From the NCBI GenBank assembly GCA_030653935.1, contig JAURYL010000027.1, positions 1 to 50,031 on the forward strand: DNA of 50,031 nt, read 5' to 3'. The notes under the pieces were generated by a model. That model did no database searches and was not told the origin of the DNA. It saw nothing but the letters and a program-made list of their open reading frames with translations. Shown here one piece after another: positions 10,661 to 20,274 of the stretch. The stretch comes from Pseudomonadota bacterium (GTDB taxonomy: Bacteria > Pseudomonadota > Gammaproteobacteria > Burkholderiales > Thiobacillaceae). Position 1 is the first letter of the stretch; every line of letters begins with the position of its first letter. The position numbers and the translations under genes are program-made.

Positions 10661-10951
10661 ATGAACCAGCAACTCAGCATTCCCTTCGACATCCGTCCGG
10701 GAGGCTATTACAGCAACGGCTCCTATGGCCGCGCCTGGGGGGTGCGCCAGGTGCTCGAGTTTTCCCTCGACGCCGAAAGCGGAGAAGAAACCGTGTCATT
10801 CAAAGGCATCGCTGGCACCTGCCGGCGCAAGACCGGCTTATGCACCTTCGACGAATTCCGTAAGTGGGCGCGCTATGAAGTCGCCCTCAACGAAAACTCC
10901 TGGCAACGCATCGGCTACATGGAAGAAGAGTTTCCCGAGGAAGAGGCGTAG
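10661..10951 (+). CDS. Conserved hypothetical protein, 96 aa
   Basis: A small acidic soluble protein beginning MNQQLSIPFDIRPGGYYSNG, with no signal peptide or membrane segment and an acidic end (EEEFPEEEA). I do not recognise a family. The ATG at 10661 is 40 nt after the CBS/GGDEF-EAL gene and has a CAGGAAT sequence at a usable distance, so it may be co-transcribed with it. A strong bidirectional terminator follows at 11047. Coding is supported by composition and the well-placed terminator, not by recognised homology. An additional possible start lies upstream in frame, inside the end of the preceding gene, and is less likely. Confidence 0.6.
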   Translation: MNQQLSIPFDIRPGGYYSNGSYGRAWGVRQVLEFSLDAESGEETVSFKGIAGTCRRKTGLCTFDEFRKWARYEVALNENSWQRIGYMEEEFPEEEA

Positions 10952-11046
10952 CGCGTGGGTGTGGTTACCGCTGCGAGCCGCATCGATCGCGTGTTGATGC
11001 GGTAAGGCCACCACACCGGAAACCGTTTTTCGGCATGCTCATCACC

Positions 11047-11080
11047 AAGAAAAAACCGCCCCGTGGGGCGGTTTTTTCTT
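11047..11080. terminator. Bidirectional intrinsic terminator
   Basis: Arms 11047-11062 and 11065-11080 form a 16-bp perfect stem with a two-base loop. A GC-rich core is flanked by an A-run on the left and a T-run on the right, so it terminates in both directions. It serves the small + gene ending at 10951 and the - strand OmpA-family gene ending at 11099. Confidence 0.9.
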
Positions 11081-11098
11081 GGGTAACAACCGGCGGCT

Positions 11099-12706
11099 TT
11101 ACTTGGCCTTGCCGACGATCTCGATTTCCACGCGACGGTTGGGTGCGTGGCAAGTCCGCAGTTCCGGCTTCGCCAGGTTCTTGTCGCACTCGGCCACCGG
11201 CTGCGTATCACCCATGCCGCTGGTGATGATGACACCGGGTTTCACGCCTTTCGCCACCAGGTAAGCCTTGACCGACTTGGCGCGCGCTTCCGATAGCTTC
11301 TGGTTGGACTTGCTGTTGCCGGTGGGGTCGGCATGGCCGACAACCTTGATCTGATCGACACTGGCCATCATGCCCTTGATCTTGGCAATGACTTCATCGA
11401 GGCTGGTCTTGCCGTCCTTGGATAGATCCTTGATACCCGACTTGCCGAGCATGAACAGCGCGTCACCCGCCAGGATGACCTTGTTGCTCGCGGCCGCCGG
11501 CTCGGCAGCGGGAGTGGCGACCACGACGGGCGCCGGCGCGGCGACGGTCTCCACCTTGGCCTTGACCGGTTCGGCGGCCTTGACCACCGGAGCCGGCGCC
11601 GTGCTGGCAGCGACCACGGGCTTGGCGGCCTCGACGGGAGTGGCCGCGATGACGGGCTTGGCGGTCTCGACCGGAATGGCGGCGACCACAGGCTTGCTCG
11701 TCTCGACCGGCTTGGCGACAACCGGCTCGGTTTTGCTGACGGGCGCCGGCGCGGCGGCGGCTTCAACCACGGGCTTGGCCGCCGCAATGGCCACCGGCTC
11801 AGCAGCCTTCTCGGCGGGCTTCGCCGCAGGCGCTGTCGGCGTTGCCGGCGCGTAGGCGGACGCGGGATTAAAGGCCGGAGCGGTCACCGGAAGGGCGGGC
11901 AGGCTGATGGTGGGCAGACCGACGTTCGGCAGCGTCGGCAGCGCCGACAGGTTGATGCCGGGGACGAAGCCGGAGAGATTGCCCAGCATCGCGACCGGGT
12001 CCCACATGCTGAAATTACCGGCGCCCTGCACCGTGGGCTGCGGCGCCCAGGTCAGCCAGTTGCTGGTGCCCTGGCCATAGCCATAAGGGTTCACCACGGC
12101 GCCCATCATGCCGGTGTAGAGGGCGGGGTTGGCCATCGTGCCCGCCAGGTTCCAGGCGCGTGGATCGAGGCCGGCCATGCCCCAGCGAATATAGGTATTG
12201 GGGTTCAACGTCGACAGCAGGGTGTTCCACAGCTTCGCGTCAACCGGCAGCATCGCCCAGCGCATCATTTTGCCCGGGTCGGAAAGCTGGGTGAGCAGCG
12301 CGGTGTAGAAATTCGGGTCGCCGGTCGCGGCGGCCCATTTCAGCAGGACGTTAGGGTCGGCGAACTGCGTGAGGTTACGCATGGCGTCGGGATGCGCGGC
12401 GGTGTTCATCATATTCAGCCAGCCGCCCGGGTCCATCATGCCGTTCATCATGGCAACGTAGAAACTGGGTTCGGTCACGGCATTGGTCCAGGGCACGAAC
12501 ACCTTGGGGTCCTTGAACGCGGACAGGTTGCGCGAGAAATCCGTCATCCGCGCCAGCCACTCTTCCGGGCTCTTCGGCATGGCGGTCTTCGCCACCTCGC
12601 GCGCGGCGGCCTGGCCGGCGAAGGTGGGGATATCAGTGGTACCCATGGCGGCCAGAGCGGGGGTGGCCGCCAGTGCGAGTGCAACGGTGATCAGTTTCAG
12701 TTTCAT
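11099..12706 (-). CDS. OmpA-family protein with 13-residue repeat domain
   Basis: A 535-residue exported protein. Residues 1-20 form a signal peptide ending ALA. Residues 66-211 consist of about eleven tandem units of 12-13 residues, each starting with Asp/Asn/His/Glu-Pro and carrying aromatic and Met residues (for example DPGGWLNMMNTAA, NPALYTGMMGAVV). A long Pro/Ala/Lys linker (about 280-405) repeats PVETAKPV-like blocks. The C-terminal OmpA domain (about 415-530) contains GHADPTGNS and LSEARAKSVKAYL, the peptidoglycan-binding signature with Asp and Arg residues, and NRRVEIEI. The protein probably tethers an envelope structure to peptidoglycan through the OmpA domain. The repeat domain replaces the usual beta-barrel, so it is not a classical porin. 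The ATG at 12706 follows AAAGGAAA. Confidence 0.88.
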   Translation of the reverse strand: MKLKLITVALALAATPALAAMGTTDIPTFAGQAAAREVAKTAMPKSPEEWLARMTDFSRNLSAFKDPKVFVPWTNAVTEPSFYVAMMNGMMDPGGWLNMMNTAAHPDAMRNLTQFADPNVLLKWAAATGDPNFYTALLTQLSDPGKMMRWAMLPVDAKLWNTLLSTLNPNTYIRWGMAGLDPRAWNLAGTMANPALYTGMMGAVVNPYGYGQGTSNWLTWAPQPTVQGAGNFSMWDPVAMLGNLSGFVPGINLSALPTLPNVGLPTISLPALPVTAPAFNPASAYAPATPTAPAAKPAEKAAEPVAIAAAKPVVEAAAAPAPVSKTEPVVAKPVETSKPVVAAIPVETAKPVIAATPVEAAKPVVAASTAPAPVVKAAEPVKAKVETVAAPAPVVVATPAAEPAAASNKVILAGDALFMLGKSGIKDLSKDGKTSLDEVIAKIKGMMASVDQIKVVGHADPTGNSKSNQKLSEARAKSVKAYLVAKGVKPGVIITSGMGDTQPVAECDKNLAKPELRTCHAPNRRVEIEIVGKAK

Positions 12707-12741
12707 GGGGTTTCCTTTTCGAAAATACTAGAAAAATCAAT

Positions 12742-12769
12742 ATATTAGAAATTTGTTGCATTCTAACAA
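12742..12769 (-). promoter_or_regulatory. Likely sigma70 promoter of the OmpA-family gene
   Basis: On the minus strand TTGTTA (12769-12764) is followed after 16 nt by TAATAT (12747-12742), about 35 nt before the start codon. The region is clearly AT-richer than its surroundings. The element TTGTT-N7-AACAA overlapping the -35 could bind a regulator. Confidence 0.5.
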
Positions 12770-13519
<750 letters not shown>

Positions 13520-13732
13520 AGCAGAGTGAATGCCGTGAATGGTTGAGGCGGTGGGATGACCATGATGACGGCGAAGGAGCCTGAAGATTGAAGTCCGAAT
13601 GTCACGAGATTCAAGCTGGCGTGACCGGGATGGTAGTGAGGAGCGTCTTTATCCGCCGTCTTATGTGCGTTTCTTTCTTGTTCATCCCAATGGAACCGTG
13701 TCGACGCTTTGATTTGTCGGCGGGAGAAAACA

Positions 13733-13760
13733 AAACGGGCCGGCAAAAGCCGGCCCGTTT
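13733..13760 (-). terminator. hppA: Terminator after hppA
   Basis: A 12-bp perfect stem (13733-13744 and 13749-13760) with an AAAA loop, 23 nt beyond the hppA stop. On the minus strand it is followed by a T-rich stretch, as expected for an intrinsic terminator. Confidence 0.85.
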
Positions 13761-13782
13761 CACTTGCTGAGGCAGTTCAGGA

Positions 13783-15840
13783 TCAAACGATCAGCGGCAC
13801 GATCATCAGTGCGACGATGTTGATGATCTTGATCAGCGGGTTGACGGCGGGGCCGGCGGTGTCCTTGTAGGGGTCGCCGACGGTGTCGCCGGTTACCGCG
13901 GCTTTGTGGGCCTCGGAACCTTTGCCGCCGAAGTTGCCTTCTTCGATGTACTTCTTGGCGTTATCCCAGGCGCCACCACCGGTGGTCATGGAGATGGCCA
14001 CGAAGATGCCGGTGATGATGGTGCCGACCAGCACACCGCCCAGGGCTTGCGCGCCAAGGGTGAGGCCGACGATCACGGGGACCGCGACCGGCAGCAGGGA
14101 GGGAACGATCATTTCCTTGATGGCGGCCTTGGTCAGCATGTCGACGCAGGTGCCGTATTCCGGCTTGGCCGTGCCTTTCATGATGCCGGGGATTTCCTTG
14201 AACTGGCGACGCACTTCCACCACCACGGAACCGGCGGCGCGGCCGACGGCTTCCATACCCATCGCGGCGAACAGGTAGGGCACCATGCCGCCGATGAACA
14301 GGCCGATGATGACCATGTGGTTGGACAGGTCGAAGGTCATGGCCTGGGCCAGGGGGTCGGTCAGCAGCGCCTTGGCATTGATCGCGTGGGTGTAGTCGGC
14401 GAACAGGACCAGAGCGGCGAGGCCGGCTGAACCGATGGCGTAACCCTTGGTGACGGCCTTGGTGGTGTTACCCACGGCGTCGAGGGGGTCGGTGATGTTG
14501 CGGATGCTGTCGTCGAGACCGGCCATTTCGGCTATGCCGCCGGCGTTGTCGGTGATCGGGCCGTAGGCGTCGAGGGCGACGATGATGCCGGCCATGGACA
14601 GCATGGAGGTGGCGGCGATGGCGATGCCGTAGAGACCGGCCAAGTCATAAGCACCCCAGATGGCGGCGCAGACGGCGAGGACGGGAGCGGCGGTGGACTT
14701 CATCGACACGCCCAGGCCGGCGATCACGTTGGTGCCGTGGCCGGTGGTGGAGGCTTCCGCGATGTGGCGCACCGGGCTGAACTCGGTGGCGGTGTAGTAC
14801 TCGGTGATCCACACCATGGCGGCGGTCAGACCGAGGCCGATGAGGGTGGCGAGGTACAGGTTCATCGAGGACACCATTTCGCCTTCGATCATCACGCCAT
14901 CACCCATCATGCGCATGGTGATGGGGTAGAAGGCGACGGCGGCGAGGCCACCGGAGACGATCAGGCCGCGATACAGCGCGTTCATGATCTTGCCGCCTTC
15001 GCGGGCTTTCACGAAGTAGGTGCCGACGATGGAGGCGATGATGGCGAAACCGCCCAGCACCAGCGGGTAGATCACCGCTTCGGGGGAACCGGTAATCATC
15101 AGGCCGCCCAACAGCATGGTGGCGATGATGGTCACGGCGTAGGTTTCGAACAGGTCGGCGGCCATACCGGCGCAGTCACCGACGTTGTCACCGACGTTAT
15201 CCGCGATGACGGCGGGGTTGCGCGGGTCGTCTTCGGGGATGCCGGCTTCGACCTTGCCCACCAGGTCGGCGCCGACGTCGGCGCCCTTGGTGAAGATGCC
15301 GCCACCGAGTCGGGCGAAGATGGAGATCAGCGAACCGCCGAAGGCCAGGCCGACCAGGGCGTGGGTCGCTTCACCGGTGGTGGCGCCCGCGTACATGGTG
15401 AGGACGGCGAAATAGCCGGCGACGCCGAGCAGGCCAAGACCCACGACCAGCAGGCCGGTGATGGCGCCGCCCTTGAAGGCGACGTTCAGCGCGGCGTTGA
15501 GGCCTTGCTTGGCGGCCTCGGCGGTACGCACGTTGGCGCGCACCGAGACGTTCATGCCGATATAGCCGGTGAGGCCGGAGAGGACGGCGCCGAGGAGGAA
15601 GCCGACAGCGGTTTGCCAGCCCAGAGCCGCATAAATGGCGACCAGCAGAATCGCGCCAACGATACCGATGGTAGTGTATTGCCGGTTCAGATAGGCCTGC
15701 GCGCCCTCTTGCACGGCGGCGGCGATTTCCCGCATTCGATCGTTGCCGGTGGGCAAACCGACAATCCACTTGATGGAAATGGCCCCGTACACCAGGGCCA
15801 AACCCGCCGCCACAAGGGCGAACATCAGACCTTCATTCAT
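13783..15840 (-). CDS. hppA: Membrane H+-translocating pyrophosphatase, K+-independent type
   Basis: A 685-residue integral membrane protein with about 16 hydrophobic segments. It hydrolyses PPi and pumps protons. The catalytic loop [11 protein letters not shown] is at 188-198 and DNVGDNVGD at 214-222; acidic PPi/Mg-binding motifs recur near the C-terminus ([23 protein letters not shown]). [10 protein letters not shown] at 457-466 has Lys461 and Thr464, the residues that mark K+-independent H+-pumping enzymes; K+-dependent ones have Ala at the first position. The ATG at 15840 follows AGGAG at seven nt, and this start is preferred over an in-frame ATG eleven codons earlier. It is the first of a PPi-related group with pfp and adk on the same strand. 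Confidence 0.96.
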   Translation of the reverse strand: MNEGLMFALVAAGLALVYGAISIKWIVGLPTGNDRMREIAAAVQEGAQAYLNRQYTTIGIVGAILLVAIYAALGWQTAVGFLLGAVLSGLTGYIGMNVSVRANVRTAEAAKQGLNAALNVAFKGGAITGLLVVGLGLLGVAGYFAVLTMYAGATTGEATHALVGLAFGGSLISIFARLGGGIFTKGADVGADLVGKVEAGIPEDDPRNPAVIADNVGDNVGDCAGMAADLFETYAVTIIATMLLGGLMITGSPEAVIYPLVLGGFAIIASIVGTYFVKAREGGKIMNALYRGLIVSGGLAAVAFYPITMRMMGDGVMIEGEMVSSMNLYLATLIGLGLTAAMVWITEYYTATEFSPVRHIAEASTTGHGTNVIAGLGVSMKSTAAPVLAVCAAIWGAYDLAGLYGIAIAATSMLSMAGIIVALDAYGPITDNAGGIAEMAGLDDSIRNITDPLDAVGNTTKAVTKGYAIGSAGLAALVLFADYTHAINAKALLTDPLAQAMTFDLSNHMVIIGLFIGGMVPYLFAAMGMEAVGRAAGSVVVEVRRQFKEIPGIMKGTAKPEYGTCVDMLTKAAIKEMIVPSLLPVAVPVIVGLTLGAQALGGVLVGTIITGIFVAISMTTGGGAWDNAKKYIEEGNFGGKGSEAHKAAVTGDTVGDPYKDTAGPAVNPLIKIINIVALMIVPLIV

Positions 15841-16001
15841 CGCTACGTCTCCTGGAAAAACATCAAATATCAATAAGTTTCACGCGTCGCGCCAACCAGG
15901 CTCCCCCACCCTGTTGCCGCCATGCTCGCCCGGCTTGAGCCAGGTCTTGATGGGTACCGTACTTTCCGCCGTCCTTCCCGTAGTCACGGGGCGACGGCTA
16001 C

Positions 16002-16220
16002 TTACATGTTCTTGCCCAGCGCCAAGCCACCTTCGAACCGTGTGCCGCGTTCGAAGCCGAAGATCTGGTCCAGATGCATTTCCTGGATCAGGCCGTCCAC
16101 CGCCGCCTGGCCGTATTCCTTCTGGACTTCGGAAAGAATCAGCTTGGCCGAGTTGGCGTTGTAGAAGCCGCCGAAATTCGCCTGGACTTTCAGCAGTTCA
16201 CGAGCGCGGGTGAGTGTCAT
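16002..16220 (-). CDS. Conserved small hypothetical protein, 72 aa
   Basis: A soluble, helical protein beginning MTLTRARELLKVQANFGGFY, with the end rich in Gly and Phe (IFGFERGTRFEGG). No family is recognised. It lies between pfp and hppA on the same strand; a hairpin at 16242-16264 separates it from pfp, so it may have its own promoter or be reached by read-through. The ATG at 16220 is chosen over an in-frame ATG eight codons upstream because that one overlaps the terminator loop region. Its place in the PPi gene group suggests a role there, but this is only context. Confidence 0.65.
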   Translation of the reverse strand: MTLTRARELLKVQANFGGFYNANSAKLILSEVQKEYGQAAVDGLIQEMHLDQIFGFERGTRFEGGLALGKNM

Positions 16221-16241
16221 GGCAGATTGGTACAAAATAAC

Positions 16242-16264
16242 CAAGGGCGCTTGCGGCGCCCTTG
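16242..16264 (-). terminator. Terminator after pfp
   Basis: A 9-bp perfect stem (16242-16250 and 16256-16264) with a 5-nt loop, directly after the pfp stop at 16275. On the minus strand it runs into GGTTATTTTG; the plus strand side reads GATTTTTG. Confidence 0.7.
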
Positions 16265-16274
16265 ATTTTTGTCA

Positions 16275-17528
16275 TTACAGCTTGAATTCCGGCAGCTTTT
16301 TCGCCACAGCTTCGTTTTTCAGCGTGGTGTACTTGGGCAGGCCGTTTTCATAGGCGGGGTAATCCTCGCCCTGGATCAGGCCGGACAGGTAGTTGCGGCA
16401 CTTGTCGGTGATGCCGAAGCCATCCTCGCTGATGAAGTCGCGCGGCATGAATTTCTCGACGTTGGCCACGTCTTTCAGTTCGGCGGCGCCGATTTCCCAC
16501 TTGTAGGGGGTATCGGACAGACGCACGACGGTGGGCATCACCGAGTTGCGGCCTTCCAGGGCCAGGTTGACGGCGGCTTCGCCCAGGGCATAGGCCTGTT
16601 CGACGTCGGTCTTGGAGGCGATGTGGCGGGCGGCGCGTTGCAGGTAGTCGGCCACGGCCCAATGGAACTTGTGGCCTAGCGCTTCCTTGATCATGTTGGC
16701 GACCACGGGCGCGGCGCCACCCAGCTGGGCATGGCCGAAGGCGTCACGGGTGCCCTGCTCGGCGAGGAACTTGCCGTCGGGGTAATGGCAGCCTTCCGAG
16801 ACCACGATGGTGCAGAAGCCGTGTTCTTTCACCTTGGCATCGACGGCGGCCAGGAACTTGGCCTGGTCGAATTCGATTTCCGGGAACAGGATGACGACCG
16901 GGATGCCCTGGTCGGCGACCAGACCACCGGCGGCGGCGATCCAGCCGGCGTGGCGGCCCATCACTTCGACCACGAAGATCTTGGTGGAGGTCTTGGCCAT
17001 CGACTTCACGTCGAAGGAGGCTTCCAGGGTGGACACGGCGATGTACTTGGCGACCGAGCCGAAGCCGGGGCAGCAATCGGTGATGGGCAGGTCGTTATCC
17101 ACGGTCTTGGGCACGTGGATGGCCTGGATCGGGTAGCCCATGGACTCGGAAAGCTGGGAGACCTTGAAGCAGGTGTCGGCAGAGTCGCCGCCACCGTTGT
17201 AGAAGAAGTAGCCGATGTCGTGCGCTTTGAAGACTTCGATCAGGCGCGCGTATTCGCGCTTGTTGGCTTCCAGGCTCTTCAGCTTGAAGCGGCAGGAACC
17301 GAAGGCGCCGGAGGGGGTAGAGCGCAGGCCGGCGATGTCGGCGTCGGACTCTTTGCTGGTGTCGATCAGGTCCTCGGTGAGGGCGCCGATGATGCCGTTG
17401 CGGCCGGCGTAGACGGTGCCGATCTTGTCGGCGTGCTTGCGGGCGGTCTGGATGACGCCGCAGGCGGAGGCATTGATGACGGCGGTGACACCACCGGATT
17501 GTGCGTAAAAGGCGTTTTTCTTGGTCAT
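16275..17528 (-). CDS. pfp: Pyrophosphate-dependent 6-phosphofructokinase
   Basis: A 417-residue phosphofructokinase. PPi specificity is visible: NGGGDS at 111-116 places Asp where ATP enzymes have Gly after GGD, and PKTVDND at 140-146 has Lys141 where ATP enzymes have Gly. Asp144 is the catalytic base position and MGRHAG (190-195) binds fructose 6-phosphate. The enzyme reversibly converts fructose 6-phosphate plus PPi to fructose 1,6-bisphosphate plus Pi, in glycolysis or gluconeogenesis and possibly on sedoheptulose phosphates. The ATG at 17528 follows GGAG. Its neighbours hppA and adk make a PPi/adenylate group; pairing of pfp with a membrane pyrophosphatase gene is known from methanotrophs. 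The annotated length is typical for this PFP clade. Confidence 0.92.
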   Translation of the reverse strand: MTKKNAFYAQSGGVTAVINASACGVIQTARKHADKIGTVYAGRNGIIGALTEDLIDTSKESDADIAGLRSTPSGAFGSCRFKLKSLEANKREYARLIEVFKAHDIGYFFYNGGGDSADTCFKVSQLSESMGYPIQAIHVPKTVDNDLPITDCCPGFGSVAKYIAVSTLEASFDVKSMAKTSTKIFVVEVMGRHAGWIAAAGGLVADQGIPVVILFPEIEFDQAKFLAAVDAKVKEHGFCTIVVSEGCHYPDGKFLAEQGTRDAFGHAQLGGAAPVVANMIKEALGHKFHWAVADYLQRAARHIASKTDVEQAYALGEAAVNLALEGRNSVMPTVVRLSDTPYKWEIGAAELKDVANVEKFMPRDFISEDGFGITDKCRNYLSGLIQGEDYPAYENGLPKYTTLKNEAVAKKLPEFKL

Positions 17529-17543
17529 TGCTAGCTCCAGATT

Positions 17544-17596
17544 CGTAGGGTGCGCCGCGCGCACCCTGTCAAAAGGTGCGCGCGGCGCACCCTACG
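17544..17596. repeat. REP pair, GTAGGGTGCGCC family
   Basis: 22-bp perfect arms at 17544-17565 and 17575-17596 with a 9-nt loop. Both arms start with CGTAGGGTGCG in their own 5'-3' direction. The right arm overlaps the end of the upstream gene and supplies its TAG stop codon. The hairpin lies in the spacer before pfp and may stabilise or terminate the transcript. Confidence 0.9.
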
Positions 17597-17936
17597 TGGT
17601 TTCCTTGGCGCGCCTGGCGTGGGCGTCTTCCTGCACTTTGAGCAGGGTGATCAGGCAGTCGCCGAGGTTGTCGTACTCTTCCTGGCCGGTGCCGAAACGG
17701 TCTTTGACGGAATAGAAGAACATGGCCCGGTAAGCCGCCGCGCCGGTTTTCGACAGCACGAAGGCGCAGCCGTCTTCTTTCCAGTACATGGCAGGGCAGA
17801 GCGCGAGTTCCCGGTCTCCGGGAGAGAGACGGATTTCCGTCTCCACTTCCTGGACCTCAATTTCCTTGCCGAAACGTTCCCGCAGGCAGGCTTGCGCCAG
17901 CACCCGGTCGGATGCGGAAAAACCGGGAATGCTCAT
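17592..17936 (-). CDS. Conserved hypothetical protein, 114 aa
   Basis: A soluble alpha/beta protein of about 114 residues beginning MSIPGFSASDRVLAQACLRERFG. It has no signal peptide or known motif; three Cys are scattered. The start at 17936 lies 2 nt after the adk stop, so it is almost certainly translated from the adk transcript and sits between adk and pfp. Its TAG stop is the TAG of a REP head (17592-17594), so the natural end of the protein may have been altered when the repeat arrived. Function is unknown; the position suggests a link to adenylate or PPi metabolism. Confidence 0.75.
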   Translation of the reverse strand: MSIPGFSASDRVLAQACLRERFGKEIEVQEVETEIRLSPGDRELALCPAMYWKEDGCAFVLSKTGAAAYRAMFFYSVKDRFGTGQEEYDNLGDCLITLLKVQEDAHARRAKETT

Positions 17937-17938
17937 GC

Positions 17939-18616
<678 letters not shown>

Positions 18617-18774
18617 TTAAATCAGTCCCTTGCGGGATGGTTGGGATTGGTACGGAAAAACCAGAGCGGCCGGTAGGGTATGCGTCCGGCCGGGTCAGGA
18701 ACACTCAATTTTTTGTATTTGGTTATAAGGTCAGGTTATTGAGAACCATTTGCCGCGGTGCAGCATGGAAAATG

Positions 18775-18802
18775 CCGGCGCCACATCAGCGTGTGGCGCC
18801 GG
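18775..18802 (-). terminator. GC-rich hairpin after the Met/Gly-rich gene
   Basis: An 11-bp perfect stem (CCGGCGCCACA and complement) with a 6-nt loop. It may end transcription of the minus-strand gene finishing at 18928, although a T-run is not evident and the REP pair intervenes. Confidence 0.45.
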
Positions 18803-18811
18803 AGTCCGACT

Positions 18812-18883
18812 TGTAGCGCAGGCGTCTCGCCTGCTTTGTACTTCTGATCCGGCTCACGAGGCAGGCGAGACGCCTGCGCTACA
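18812..18883. repeat. REP pair, GTAGCGCAGGCG family
   Basis: 23-bp arms at 18812-18834 and 18861-18883 are perfect complements, each headed by TGTAGCGCAGGCGTCTCGCC. The sequence is a variant of the GTAGCGCCGGCG family found at 24551, 33090 and 35585. Confidence 0.9.
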
Positions 18884-18927
18884 TACCTGCTTCGGCTAAT
18901 GGACAATCCGGGTTGAACTCAAGCGAT

Positions 18928-19290
18928 TCATTCGCCCTGTTGGCGCACCAGCAGTTCGACGGTCATTTGCAGAGCGTCGAGACGTTTTTCCAGTTGTTCC
19001 ACCCGCTCGCTCATGCCCTTGTCATATTTGTTGGCGCAGGGGGTGCCCGCTTTCGGGCAGGGGCGGCCTTCGCCCATCATCATCTTGCCCGGCATGCCGG
19101 CGCCCATCCCCATCCCCATCCCCGGGCCCATGCCTGGCTTGACGCAGGGCGGCTTGCTCGGCGCGGAGAGGTTTTGCGGCGTCGCCGCCGTGGCGGCTTC
19201 AGGGGCGGCGGCGGGTGTGTCGGCGGCGGTCGCGGGCAGGGTGGTGAAGGCGGCCAGGGTCAGCAGGGCGATCAGTGCGGTCTGTTTCAT
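18928..19290 (-). CDS. Secreted Met/Gly-rich protein
   Basis: A 120-residue protein with a signal peptide (about 1-22, ending ATAA). A Pro/Ala-rich segment is followed by a low-complexity block at about 52-70 (GMGPGMGMGMGAGMPGKMMM) framed by Cys residues, and a heptad-like coiled coil at about 93-115 (VEQLEKRLDALQMTVELL). Periplasmic location is likely. The methionine run and nearby cysteines could bind Cu(I), and the coiled coil could form oligomers; both are inference. No named family is recognised. The start ATG at 19290 has GGAGATACCC upstream. It is on the same strand as kdsB and adk but separated from adk by repeats. Confidence 0.72.
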   Translation of the reverse strand: MKQTALIALLTLAAFTTLPATAADTPAAAPEAATAATPQNLSAPSKPPCVKPGMGPGMGMGMGAGMPGKMMMGEGRPCPKAGTPCANKYDKGMSERVEQLEKRLDALQMTVELLVRQQGE

Positions 19291-19353
19291 GGGTATCTCC
19301 TCGATGGATGAGTATTCACTCGGCGATTGGCCGAGATGCCGAGACGTGGCCGA

Positions 19354-20139
19354 TCATGGATTGGTTCCCGCGCGGAACAGCGCGCGCACTTTCTCCAGGT
19401 CTTCCGGTGTGTCCACTCCGGGCGGAATGACGTGGCCGGCCTCGATCACCATGATGCGGTGGCCATGCCAGAGGGCGCGCAGTTGTTCCAGAGACTCGTA
19501 TTCCTCGATCACCGGTCGGGGCAGGGTGGGGTAGTTCTTGAGAAAGCCGACGCGGTAGGCATAGAGGCCGATGTGACGGGCGACGGGCAGTCCCTCGGGG
19601 AGCGAGGTGCCCGGCGTCGGGGCGGCGGCGGCCCAGGCATCCCTGGCCCAGGGGATCGGCGCGCGGGAGAAATAAAGGGCGTAACCATCCTTGTCGGTGA
19701 CCACTTTCACCACGTTGGGGTTGAACGCCTCGGCCGCGTCGTGGATGGGATGGCTGACGGTGGCCATGGCGGCATCCGGATGCGCGAACAGGGCCATGGC
19801 GACGGCATGGATCAGCGCCGGGTCGATCAGTGGTTCGTCGCCCTGTACGTTGACCACCACGGCATCATCCGGCCAGCCGAGCTGGGTTGCCACCTCCGCC
19901 AGGCGGTCGCTCCCGGAGGCGCAATCGGGCGAGGTCATCGCCACCGCGAAACCCGCCGCCGTCACCGCGTCGGCGACGCACTGGTGATCGGTTGCCACCC
20001 ACACGCCGGCGGCACCGCTGGCAATGGCGCGTTCGGCGACGCGTACCACCATGGGTTTGCCGTGAATGTCGGCGAGCGGCTTGCCGGGCAGACGGGTGGA
20101 GGCATGGCGGGCGGGTATGACGGCGTAGAAGGGGGTCAT
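19354..20139 (-). CDS. kdsB: CMP-KDO synthetase (3-deoxy-manno-octulosonate cytidylyltransferase)
   Basis: A 261-residue cytosolic enzyme that activates KDO with CTP for lipopolysaccharide inner-core synthesis. The N-terminus [19 protein letters not shown] is the nucleotidyltransferase signature. Further signatures are [17 protein letters not shown] and FSRAPIPW, and RHIGLYAYR matches the KDO-binding region. The ATG at 20139 begins the conserved N-terminus; an in-frame ATG 25 codons upstream adds unrelated residues. The length matches the family. It is divergent from the GGDEF gene at 20275. Confidence 0.96.
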   Translation of the reverse strand: MTPFYAVIPARHASTRLPGKPLADIHGKPMVVRVAERAIASGAAGVWVATDHQCVADAVTAAGFAVAMTSPDCASGSDRLAEVATQLGWPDDAVVVNVQGDEPLIDPALIHAVAMALFAHPDAAMATVSHPIHDAAEAFNPNVVKVVTDKDGYALYFSRAPIPWARDAWAAAAPTPGTSLPEGLPVARHIGLYAYRVGFLKNYPTLPRPVIEEYESLEQLRALWHGHRIMVIEAGHVIPPGVDTPEDLEKVRALFRAGTNP

Positions 20140-20274
20140 GGCGGCAGGCGAATGAGAACGTGATACAGGATTGTACGGGCGGCGCAAACTGGAAATACCC
20201 TGCCCAAGCCTCAAGTTTTTTCCACGCCTGCCGATACACTAAGCACTTGATTCCTCGGGAGGCCGAAGAACACC

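Noticed and set aside
13588-13770. A 60-residue plus-strand open frame
   Set aside because: It runs into the hppA terminator hairpin and has no ribosome-binding site or family similarity.
14737-15876. A 379-residue His/Gly/Asp-rich open frame on the plus strand
   Set aside because: It is antisense to hppA and has the composition of a reverse reading of GC-rich codons, with no domain.
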